Below, piece by piece: positions 17,447 to 24,736 of a stretch of DNA of 64,000 bases. Made by a program: the position numbers and the translations under genes. Positions within the stretch are counted from its first letter, which is position 1. Each line of letters begins with the position of its first letter. Below the pieces are notes generated by a model, which saw only the letters and a list, made by a program, of their open reading frames with translations, had not been told where the DNA came from and did no database searches. The stretch comes from Streptomyces sp. LBL (lineage in GTDB: Bacteria; Actinomycetota; Actinomycetes; Streptomycetales; Streptomycetaceae): the NCBI RefSeq assembly GCF_029893585.1, contig NZ_JARXYX010000001.1, forward strand, positions 186,001 to 250,000. The letters run 5' to 3'.

Positions 17447-17485
17447 GAAGGACGCATACGAAGGACGCATACGAAGGACGGATAC
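17447..17485. repeat. Three tandem 13-bp repeats in a divergent promoter region
   Basis: GAAGGACGCATAC occurs twice back to back at 17447-17472, followed by GAAGGACGGATAC at 17473-17485. The array is in the non-coding space between the RpiR gene and the DDFK-repeat gene. A 13-bp period does not put the copies on the same helix face, but the array could bind a multimeric regulator or simply be a slippage product. Confidence 0.9.
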
Positions 17486-17564
17486 GCGGGCGCGGGGCGG
17501 GAACCCGCTTGGCCACAGGCGGCCGACGGCGGTCGCGGAGGACGACAGACGAGGAGCCACCTGC

Positions 17565-17786
17565 ATGACCGCCCCCGAGGAGAACCGTTCCCGAACCGGG
17601 ACCACCGGCGAACTCCTCGCGCAGCAGGAGGAGAGCACCCCCCGTGCACCCGGCGGCACCGGCCGCACGTTGCGGGAGGCCCTCGAAGAGGCCGAGGTAC
17701 GGCCCGACGACTTCAAGGACGACTTCAAGGACGACTTCAAGGACGACTTCAGCAACGACTTCAAGGACGACTTCGAGGAGGCGTGA
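17565..17786 (+). CDS. Small acidic DDFK-repeat protein (73 aa)
   Basis: The 73-residue protein begins MTAPEENRSRTGTTGELLAQ, has a short helical stretch TLREALEEAE and ends with a low-complexity tail of repeated DDFK units (DDFK-DDFK-DDFK-DDFS-NDFK-DDFEEA). The tail is encoded by 12-bp repeats of GACTTCAAGGAC. A GAGGAG ribosome binding site lies nine bases before the ATG. Its stop codon directly abuts the ATG of the DUF3662 gene, so the two are translationally coupled and probably work together. I do not recognise a family; the repeating Asp-Phe tail could be a binding tail for a partner domain. Confidence 0.65.
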   Translation: MTAPEENRSRTGTTGELLAQQEESTPRAPGGTGRTLREALEEAEVRPDDFKDDFKDDFKDDFSNDFKDDFEEA

Positions 17787-18215
17787 ATGAGCGCGATCAG
17801 CGCGCTGGAACAGGCCCTGGAGAACGGGTGGGGGGCGCTGTGGGCGCGGGTCGTCGACAAGGACCCCGTCGAACTCCGCGACGCGTTGCGACGTGAGTGC
17901 GACAGCAACGTGGTCGTCTGCAGCGAGACCCGGGTCGTGGTCCCCAACGCCTACGACGTGGAACTCGCCGAGCACGTGCACGACGAACTCACGCGCCGCG
18001 GCACCCGGGTCGGTCAGGAGCTCACGGACAGCCTGATGCGGCACGCCGAGGAGAAGGGCTACGAATGGGCGGGTCCGCTCACCGTGCACCTCACGAGGTC
18101 CTCGGACGTGCCCAACGGCCGCTACCGCGTGGCCAGCGGCGTGATGAACCACGTGAGCGCCGAGGGATTCCACCAGGTGACCCATGAGGGGCAGGTCACC
18201 GCCGGTAGATCGTGA
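17787..18215 (+). CDS. Solo DUF3662 (FhaA N-terminal-like) protein
   Basis: The 142-residue protein resembles the N-terminal DUF3662 domain of FhaA: it begins with ALEQALENGWGALWARVV and continues with PNAYDVELAEHVHDELTRRG. In the classic FhaA this domain is followed by a long linker and a phosphothreonine-binding FHA domain in the cell-wall/division kinase pathway. Here the FHA part is absent and the gene ends shortly after the DUF3662 fold. It is coupled with no gap to the DDFK-repeat gene upstream. Its last 20 bases overlap the 3' end of the convergent GT39-like gene. Confidence 0.8.
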   Translation: MSAISALEQALENGWGALWARVVDKDPVELRDALRRECDSNVVVCSETRVVVPNAYDVELAEHVHDELTRRGTRVGQELTDSLMRHAEEKGYEWAGPLTVHLTRSSDVPNGRYRVASGVMNHVSAEGFHQVTHEGQVTAGRS

Positions 18216-19881
18216 TCGAGTGGCCGACCTCGTCGATCGGACGACTGGAGTCGATCAACTCGGCCAGCCGTCCGGTCGCCTTGGCGACCGAGGAGTCCGA
18301 CACGACCAGCAGCCCCCGCACTGCCCGCTCGGGCACCTCGCGCGGGTCGCCCGCGTCGATACCGTAGGACGACGGCAGGCCGCTGCCCTTGTACACGAGC
18401 CAGATCCGCTCGCCCGGGTACCGCTCGCGCAGCCGGTCGGCGAGCCGGCCGAGGTCCTGGCCCCAGTCGACGTTGGAGTCGTGCAGCCGGAGCCGGGTCT
18501 CGGCCGGTCCGCCGAACGCCTCGTTGGAGTACGGCAGATAGTAGGGATACGTCCGCAGCGAACTCACCGCGACGAACAGCAGCAGCACCCCCGTCCCGAC
18601 CGGCGCCCATCGCCACCGCCACCGCACGACGACGGCACAGCCCGCGGCCACCGCCAGGAACATCGGCAGGAAGATGGCGTAGCGGGTGCCGAAGTCCCGC
18701 GCCCCCTCCATCGCCACGGCCAGCAGCACACCGCAGGGGAGGAGCAGATACGGCGCCGCGGGCCGCAGCCTGCGCACCGCCAGGACCACGACGGCGCCGG
18801 CGGTCCACAGGGCGAGCATGCCGAGCGGGGTCTTCACCAGCAGCGCGGCCGGCAGGTAGTACCAGAGGGACCCGGTGTACAGCCGGCCGAACAGGAAGCC
18901 CTGCCACGGCTGGTTCTCCAAACCGAACTGGACGCGCATCCCGTCCCGGTACGCCTCAGGGAACGGCAGCAGCCGGACGAGCAGCCCGCGCAGTCCGTGC
19001 ACGGTGGGCACCTGCTCGGGCGTCCAGCGCAGCCGCGGATCGACGACCAGATACGACGCCCAGACGACGGCGAGCGCGGCCAGCGCCACCACACCGGCGC
19101 CCGCGACCACCCGCAGCAGCGTCCGGCGCCGGTCCCGACGGCGGTCCGTGGACGTCGACCACACCGACACACCGGCCAGCGCCAGCAGGACCGGAACCGC
19201 CGCCAACGTGTTCATCTTCGTGGCCAGGGCCGCCCCCAGCGCCGCCCCGGCGAGCGGCAGGAACAGCCGCGGCCGGCTGCGCGCCCGCCACAGCAGCCAC
19301 ACCGAGGTCAGCAGGAACCCCGCCGCCGGAACGTCCAGGGTGGCCAGCGAGCCGTGGGCGATGATGTCGGGGGAGAGGGCGTACAGCGCGAGTGCCACCG
19401 ACCCGCCCACCGGACCGGCGAGTTCGCGGGTGAAGGCGAAGACGACGAGCCCGAACAGCAGCGTCAGCGCGATCACCGGGAGGCGGGCCCACAGCATCAG
19501 CCGCCACGGGTCGTTGCCGGACTCGTACAACAGATGCTGCCCGAGCAGGCTCTGGTTGCCGGTGAAGGACGCGTCGACGTGCGGGTCGGCGAGCGCCACC
19601 CCGGTCGCGATGACCAGTTTGCCGAGCGGCGGATGCTCGGGGTTGTGGCGCAGACGGTGTTCGTGCAGGTACTCGGCGGCCGTGGCGACGTATATCGGTT
19701 CGTCGATGGTCGGGGTCTGCTGGACAGCCGTCGTCACCATCGCGACGGCCATCTGGGCGAGCAGCAGCACCACCAGGAACGGCATGAGCAACCGCCTGCC
19801 GGACCGCCCCGGCGACCGCCCCGCGGGCGGGCCGAGGGGCCTCTTGGAGTCCAGGACCGAGTGCGTCACGCGTGCCATCAT
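18196..19881 (-). CDS. GT39-like membrane glycosyltransferase
   Basis: This 561-residue integral membrane protein is a GT-C fold glycosyltransferase of the PMT/family 39 type, which uses lipid-linked sugars at the outer face of the membrane. The acidic catalytic pair is visible early (TIDEPIYVATAAEYL near residue 58), followed by HNPEHPPLGK and about ten hydrophobic helices. A soluble tail follows the last helix (VSSLRTYPYYLPYSNEAFGG onward). The acceptor is unknown. The 3' end overlaps the DUF3662 gene by 20 bases. Confidence 0.85.
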   Translation of the reverse strand: MMARVTHSVLDSKRPLGPPAGRSPGRSGRRLLMPFLVVLLLAQMAVAMVTTAVQQTPTIDEPIYVATAAEYLHEHRLRHNPEHPPLGKLVIATGVALADPHVDASFTGNQSLLGQHLLYESGNDPWRLMLWARLPVIALTLLFGLVVFAFTRELAGPVGGSVALALYALSPDIIAHGSLATLDVPAAGFLLTSVWLLWRARSRPRLFLPLAGAALGAALATKMNTLAAVPVLLALAGVSVWSTSTDRRRDRRRTLLRVVAGAGVVALAALAVVWASYLVVDPRLRWTPEQVPTVHGLRGLLVRLLPFPEAYRDGMRVQFGLENQPWQGFLFGRLYTGSLWYYLPAALLVKTPLGMLALWTAGAVVVLAVRRLRPAAPYLLLPCGVLLAVAMEGARDFGTRYAIFLPMFLAVAAGCAVVVRWRWRWAPVGTGVLLLFVAVSSLRTYPYYLPYSNEAFGGPAETRLRLHDSNVDWGQDLGRLADRLRERYPGERIWLVYKGSGLPSSYGIDAGDPREVPERAVRGLLVVSDSSVAKATGRLAELIDSSRPIDEVGHSITIYRR

Positions 19882-19973
19882 CCGCCCCGCGATGACACCG
19901 GGCGGGCGACGGCGGGAGCGAGAGAGCGGCGTCTACCCCGCCTCCTCCGCATCAGCTCCCGCCACCCGGGGCG

Positions 19974-21902
19974 TCACCGCTTCAGGAGTCGTACCGACAG
20001 ACCTTCCGCCGTGTAGACGGGTACGGCCCGCAGCCGGTCGGAGTTCAGCTCGACGCGGTCGAACTGGCCGCGCAGCACCGGGGCGGCGAGCACCCGGACC
20101 GTGCGTCCCGCCGTCGGCGGCCGGTCGGCGTCCAGCCGCAGGGACAGCGTGCTGCCCCGGCCGAGCACCGCCCGCCGCGTCACCTCCAGGACCGGCTCCT
20201 GACCCGAACGCAGGGTCGCATCGAGGGCGCCGGACTCCTGCGTGTAGCTGCCGTGGACCTGCAGCGACCTGCCCGCCTTCAGGGTGCCGCCCTGCACCCG
20301 TACGTCACCGTGGCCCAGCGCGTGCGCCGAGGCGCAGGCCAGGACGCCGTCCGCGAGCACGGTGCCGCCCGTGTACCGGTTGTGGCCGGTCAGGGTCAGC
20401 GTGCCGGTGCCGCGCTTGGTCAGACCGCCGTCGCCGTCGATGTCGTTGCGCCAGCTGTCGGCCGCCTTGAAGCCGCCGGCCGCCGCGTCCAGGGTGACGG
20501 TCACGCCGGAGTCGAAGGCGCCGTAACCGTCCGCCGCGGCGAACAGGTTCAGCCGGCCCCACTGCTCGAAGCCGTCCAGCAGGACGTACCCGGAGGGCAG
20601 CGCGGTGGTCCGCAGCACCTCGCGTCGCTGGGCCGCGTCCAGGTACGGCAGCCGCGTCTCCAGCAGCACTTCCGCGCCCTTGGGCACGGTCAGCGGCTCG
20701 TCGCCGCCGCGCCGGGTCAGCACGTACGTCAACCGGGGCGTGACGGCACGCTCGTTGGCGTCCCGGTCGGCGTACGCGTCGGAGCCGTCCGCGTGGGCGT
20801 AGGCGTACAGGGTGTCCGCCGTCGTGCCGGTCTTCTCCCGGAAGTACGCCAGGGCCTGGGCGCGCGCCGCGGCCTTGAGGCCGGCGTTCGCCGGGTCGGC
20901 CAGGGTGGCGGCGGCCAGGGCGGTGGCCATGATCCGGCCGCCGAGGACGTCGACGGTGGAGTGCATGCCCGCCATGATCCGGGTGTGGCTCAGCTCGAAC
21001 GCGCGGGTCACCAGCTCCTGGAAGCGCTCCGGCACCGCGTACGCGTAGGCCAGCGCCGCCAGGTGGAAGGCGTTGGTGTGGCCGCTGGGGAAGCCGCCGT
21101 CGTCCACCGGTGAGGTGCTGCGCTGCCGCAGCAACTGCGGGGCGACGACCACCTTCGAGTCGTAGACCGGGTAGCCGAGCGCGTCGGTCCGCCCGGTGTC
21201 GACGACCTCGCTGTCCTCGTTCATGCGCCAGGGGCGCGGGTACTGGAACGCGTACTTGCCGGGGTTGCCGGAGGCGAACGGGCCGCGGACCGTGTCGACC
21301 AGTTCGGCCACCTTGCCGAGCGCCGAGTCGTGCGAGCCCGCGCCGAGCGCGGAGCCGGCCGGGGCGCCGGCCGGTACCGCGTCGTCGATCTTGGTGGGCG
21401 GTGTGCCGTCGGGGGCACCGGTGATCGAGGTGACCGCCTGGGCGCCCGCCCGGTACAGATCGGCCAGCGGGCCGAGGCCGGCGATCACCGCGTAGCTCTG
21501 GTGCTGGCGGTCGTAGAGGAACGCCTCCTTCGCCTGCGCCTCGGTGCGTGCGGAGGTGACGCGGGCGCAGTAGCGCATGTTGGCGCGCAGCACCTCGGGC
21601 ATCAGCGGCACGCCGGCGTTCCAGGAGCCGCCGGTCTTCCACACCCGCGCCATGCCACCGAGGACCCGGACCACGGCGTTGGTCTCCGGCGTCAGGTTCG
21701 CCATGACGTTGGTCCGGTAGTCGTCGACGAACGCGGCGGGGGCGCCGGCCGCCTTCGCGTCCGCGGCGGCCAGCCACGTCACGAAGGTGGGCGCGGTCAG
21801 CACACCGGCCGAGGCGCCCAGCGACGACGTGAGGAACCCCCTTCGGTTCACGCCGCGTTCGCGGACCGGCGAAGGGGAGCGGTGCCCGGCTGGTGACGGC
21901 AT
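19974..21902 (-). CDS. Secreted PAP2-family phosphatase with autotransporter-type beta repeat
   Basis: The 642-residue protein has a Tat signal (RRGFLTSSLGASAGV). A PAP2 acid phosphatase/haloperoxidase domain follows, with all three motifs: KYAFQYPRP (KX6RP), FPSGHTNAFH, and SHTRIMAGMHSTVD (RX5HX3D). The C-terminal third is different: a region GTLTLTGHNRYTGGTVLADG matching autotransporter-associated beta-strand repeats, then a beta-rich end. The enzyme should fold in the cytoplasm, cross by Tat and cleave a phosphoester outside. The ATG at 21902 has GAGAGG eight bases upstream. The substrate is unknown. Confidence 0.88.
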   Translation of the reverse strand: MPSPAGHRSPSPVRERGVNRRGFLTSSLGASAGVLTAPTFVTWLAAADAKAAGAPAAFVDDYRTNVMANLTPETNAVVRVLGGMARVWKTGGSWNAGVPLMPEVLRANMRYCARVTSARTEAQAKEAFLYDRQHQSYAVIAGLGPLADLYRAGAQAVTSITGAPDGTPPTKIDDAVPAGAPAGSALGAGSHDSALGKVAELVDTVRGPFASGNPGKYAFQYPRPWRMNEDSEVVDTGRTDALGYPVYDSKVVVAPQLLRQRSTSPVDDGGFPSGHTNAFHLAALAYAYAVPERFQELVTRAFELSHTRIMAGMHSTVDVLGGRIMATALAAATLADPANAGLKAAARAQALAYFREKTGTTADTLYAYAHADGSDAYADRDANERAVTPRLTYVLTRRGGDEPLTVPKGAEVLLETRLPYLDAAQRREVLRTTALPSGYVLLDGFEQWGRLNLFAAADGYGAFDSGVTVTLDAAAGGFKAADSWRNDIDGDGGLTKRGTGTLTLTGHNRYTGGTVLADGVLACASAHALGHGDVRVQGGTLKAGRSLQVHGSYTQESGALDATLRSGQEPVLEVTRRAVLGRGSTLSLRLDADRPPTAGRTVRVLAAPVLRGQFDRVELNSDRLRAVPVYTAEGLSVRLLKR

Positions 21903-22070
21903 ACGTCTGCCTCTCTTGACTTCTTCGGCCGTACGGCCGGGAGGAGGAGTGATCGAGCGCGGCTCACAGTGCGGCACGTGACGTATGCGTCGAACGCGCT
22001 TTCCCGAGCCCTACTGGCGAAGAATTACGGGCAGGCGGTGTCGGGTCAGGGATGATCCGGCGTCCGCCCC

Positions 22071-22115
22071 ATGTCATACGCGTGAACGCGCGATATGTCA
22101 TACGAGTGAACGCGC
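22071..22115. repeat. Duplicated 21-bp 3' end of the kinase gene
   Basis: ATGTCATACGCGTGAACGCGC at 22071-22091 is repeated at 22095-22115 with one mismatch and a 24-bp period. The second copy contains the TGA stop and the last codons of the kinase gene, so the first looks like a duplicated gene tail. Confidence 0.85.
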
Positions 22116-23006
22116 CATCGCCACCGCGCCCTCGACCGGCGGCACGTCGAGCTGCCGGGGCCGGGCCCCGGGCACGCCGGCGGCCAGGGACGACACGAAG
22201 GCGTCGTAGAGGGCGGGCTGGGCGAGGACGGTGCTGCCCGCGACCACGACGTCGTCGACGGCCACCCCGCGGGCGGCGAGCCGTGCGACGAGCGCGGCCA
22301 GCGAGCGGCCGCCGTCGGTGATCACCGCCCGGGCGAGCGCCGATCCGGCCTCGGCGGCGGCGAACACGGCGGGTGCGTGCCGGCCCCAGTCGGCGGAGGC
22401 GTGCGTGGCGTGTTCCAGGGCGGCGCCGAGCGCGGGCACTTCGGCGACGCCGAACCCGGCGATCAGGTTCCCGGCGAGTTCGCCGGGTTCCTCGCCACGG
22501 TCGTGGGCCGCCCATACGGCACGTACGGCCTCGCGGACCAGACCGGCCGAGCCGCCCTCGTCACCGAGTACCGCACCCCAGCCGCCGACCTGCACGGGAG
22601 TGCCGTCGGGCAGTCGGCCGACCGCGACGGAACCGGTGCCCGCGACCAGGCCGACGCCCCGCTCCAGACCGGCGGCGGGCACGAGCAGTTCGGCGTCGCC
22701 CAGGACGACTGCGGGCGCGTCGAAGTGCAGATGCAGCGCGGTACGGATCTGGGTGCACTGGCGGGGTGTCTCGCAGGCGTGCCCGCCCACCGCGACGGCG
22801 GACGGGCGGGCGCCCGCCGGCAGCGTCCCGGCGACCAGTGCGGCCAGCCAGCCGGCGGCGGCCACGGGGTCGTGCGGACGCCAGCCACTGCTCGGGCGGA
22901 CGTGGTCGGCGACGCGGGTCCCGCCCGCGAAGGCACGCAGGTGCGTCTTGGTGCCGCCCACGTCGATGCCCACCACGAGCGGGTACGGGAGGGGGGTGTC
23001 CTGCAC
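22098..23006 (-). CDS. BadF/BadG-type sugar kinase (N-acetylglucosamine kinase-like)
   Basis: The 302-residue ATPase of the ASKHA fold carries the phosphate-1 loop VVGIDVGGTKTHLRAF at residues 10-25 and the adenosine-side motif VAGTGSVAVGR near residue 130. This branch includes eukaryotic-type GlcNAc kinases and bacterial glucosamine kinases that phosphorylate imported amino sugars in the cytoplasm. The GTG at 23006 is preceded by AGAGGA. It is divergent from a ROK regulator and close to a sugar ABC operon, so it probably phosphorylates the sugar released by that system. The exact sugar cannot be read from sequence. Confidence 0.82.
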   Translation of the reverse strand: MQDTPLPYPLVVGIDVGGTKTHLRAFAGGTRVADHVRPSSGWRPHDPVAAAGWLAALVAGTLPAGARPSAVAVGGHACETPRQCTQIRTALHLHFDAPAVVLGDAELLVPAAGLERGVGLVAGTGSVAVGRLPDGTPVQVGGWGAVLGDEGGSAGLVREAVRAVWAAHDRGEEPGELAGNLIAGFGVAEVPALGAALEHATHASADWGRHAPAVFAAAEAGSALARAVITDGGRSLAALVARLAARGVAVDDVVVAGSTVLAQPALYDAFVSSLAAGVPGARPRQLDVPPVEGAVAMARSLV

Positions 23007-23144
23007 GAATCCTCTTTCGTCGTTGCGCTGGGCTGCGACGGCGGGCGAACCGTGCCTGGAGGAAAGCGAGGTGAGGATGATTCGATGAACTAGGGAAGCC
23101 CCGGGACGGGCCTCTGACGGGCACGGCAGGCGAGTACCGTGACG

Positions 23145-23168
23145 TTCGTTAGGAAGTTAACTAACGAA
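23145..23168. promoter_or_regulatory. Perfect inverted repeat, candidate ROK operator
   Basis: TTCGTTAG at 23145-23152 and CTAACGAA at 23161-23168 are perfect reverse complements with an 8-bp spacer (GAAGTTAA). The block is strikingly AT-rich for this genome and lies between the divergent kinase and ROK genes. Size, spacing and AT-richness are typical of ROK/NagC operators, so autoregulation and control of the kinase are likely. The remainder of 23007-23321 shows no gene. Confidence 0.7.
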
Positions 23169-23321
23169 GTACAGTGCGTGTCAAGAGGCTTCGCGCACTC
23201 GATCACCGGGCGGTCCCACGGGGCCGCAGGGGGCGGGAACCGCGTCGCCAGGGCATCCCATCGCCGTGTTCCGCGGAGCCGATCGGACCGGGAACGCGGC
23301 GTTGACCCGTGGGGGAGAACT

Positions 23322-24464
23322 GTGGAACACGACGTGGTGAAAGCCCCTCGCCTGACCGAGAGTGCGAGCGCGGTGTTCGCCGTGCTGGCCGGGGCGGGCA
23401 GGGCCACCCGGCCGCAGCTCGCGAGCCTGGCGGGCCTGTCCAAGCCGACGGTGTCCTCCGCCGTCGCGGAACTGGAGGGCGCCCGGCTCGCCGCCCACTC
23501 CGGCACCGCGTCCAGCGGCACGGGCCGCACCGCCGCCGTCTACCGTCTCGGCCCGGCCGCCGGCGCCGTACTCGCCGTCGACCTGGGTCCCGCCCTCACC
23601 CGGGTGCGCGGCTGCGGCCTGGACGGCACCCTGCTCGCCCAGGCCACCGGCGCGCGGGAAGAGGCCGCCGACGTGGTGCGCGAGGCGCTCGGCGCGCTGC
23701 CCGCCGACGCCCCGCTGCGCACCGTCGTCGTCGCCGTCGGCGATGTCACCGCACCGCGGAAGGACGGCGGGATGCGCCCCGCGACCGCCAAGGCCGGCCC
23801 CGTCTTCGACGCCATGACCGTCGCACTGCCGCCGGGCGTGCCCGTCCACCTCGAGAACAACGTCAACTGCGCCGCGCTCGCCGAACTGCACGAGGGTGCC
23901 GCCCGCGGCCACCACACCTTCGGCTATCTGCGGATCGGCGTGGGCATCGGCCTCGGCATCGTGGTCGGCGGCCGGGTGCTGCGCGGAGCCAACGGCGCCG
24001 CCGGAGAGCTGGCCCGGCTGCCCTACCCCTGGGACGACGGCCGCGAGCCTCGCCACGAGGCGCTGGAGGAGTACATCGGCGCCCGCTCGCTCCTGCGGCG
24101 GACCGCCAAGGCATGGCAGGACGACGACGGGCCGTGCCCGCGCACCGCCGAGCGGCTCTTCGCCCTCGCCGGACAGGGCCGGGCCTCGGCCCTGGCCGTC
24201 GTCGGCCGCCACGCCGCGGACGTCGGACGCCTCGCCGCCGCGGTGACCGCCGTACTCGACCCGGGGCTGATCGTGCTGGGCGGCAGCACCGGTGCGGATC
24301 CGCAGCTCCTGCCCGGTGTGCGGGCCGAGCTGGGGCGGCTGAGCTGGCCCACCGAGGTGGTCAGCAGCACGGTCGGGGACCTCGGCACGGTCGTGGGTGC
24401 CGCCCGGCTCGCGGTGGCCCGGGGAGTCCAAAACGTGACCGAGCCCGCGCGAACGAAGGATTGA
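23322..24464 (+). CDS. ROK family transcriptional regulator
   Basis: The 380-residue regulator has an N-terminal winged helix (TRPQLASLAGLSKPTVSSAV, about residues 27-46) and a C-terminal ROK domain (HLENNVNCAALAELHEGA, then GIGLGIVVGG). As in the ROK protein at 3.8 kb, the three-Cys zinc motif of ROK kinases is not seen. The GTG at 23322 follows GGGGGAG by four bases and is chosen over the longer open frame. It is divergent from an amino-sugar-type kinase and upstream of a sugar ABC operon, a layout seen for amino-sugar utilisation regulators. A perfect 8-8-8 inverted repeat lies 150 bases upstream. Confidence 0.9.
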   Translation: MEHDVVKAPRLTESASAVFAVLAGAGRATRPQLASLAGLSKPTVSSAVAELEGARLAAHSGTASSGTGRTAAVYRLGPAAGAVLAVDLGPALTRVRGCGLDGTLLAQATGAREEAADVVREALGALPADAPLRTVVVAVGDVTAPRKDGGMRPATAKAGPVFDAMTVALPPGVPVHLENNVNCAALAELHEGAARGHHTFGYLRIGVGIGLGIVVGGRVLRGANGAAGELARLPYPWDDGREPRHEALEEYIGARSLLRRTAKAWQDDDGPCPRTAERLFALAGQGRASALAVVGRHAADVGRLAAAVTAVLDPGLIVLGGSTGADPQLLPGVRAELGRLSWPTEVVSSTVGDLGTVVGAARLAVARGVQNVTEPARTKD

Positions 24465-24503
24465 CGGCCCCGGCTCGGTCTGCCAATGTCCGGACAAGCG
24501 CTT
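24461..24503 (+). promoter_or_regulatory. Promoter with LacI-type operator for the sugar ABC operon
   Basis: A -35 box TTGACG at 24461-24466 (overlapping the ROK stop codon) is followed after exactly 17 bases by CAATGT at 24484-24489. The palindromic core AAGCGCTT (24496-24503) lies just downstream, where transcription would begin. That arrangement suits repression by a LacI-family protein. The same core occurs at 9251. Confidence 0.55.
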
Positions 24504-24506
24504 TCT

Positions 24507-24528
24507 AAGTCGGCCGGGACGCCGACTT
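24507..24528. terminator. Hairpin in the ABC operon leader
   Basis: AAGTCGGC (24507-24514) and GCCGACTT (24521-24528) form a perfect 8-bp stem with a 6-base loop. It lies after the ROK stop codon and inside the probable leader of the ABC operon, so it may be a ROK terminator or an attenuating or stabilising leader element. There is no U-tract. Confidence 0.45.
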
Positions 24529-24736
24529 GGGGTGAGCGTCCCGACCGTACGTGAGGTACGGCAGCCACGCGAGGGCGTGCTCGCGAGGTCACGGCCCTGA
24601 AGGCCGGGGACCCACCCATGAGGACGACGCGGCCGGGCGAGGCCGTGCCCCCGGAAAGCCAAATCTCCTGCAAAACGCACCCGTGCCGCCTCGGTCGGCG
24701 CCGTGCTCCGTCCCCAATGACGAAAAGGGATCGAAG

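Noticed and set aside
17408..17564. Earlier in-frame starts for the DDFK-repeat protein that would code through the 13-bp repeats
   Set aside because: The ATG at 17565 has GAGGAG at a good distance and the upstream residues are simple repeat products (RRTHTKDGYAG) without protein character.
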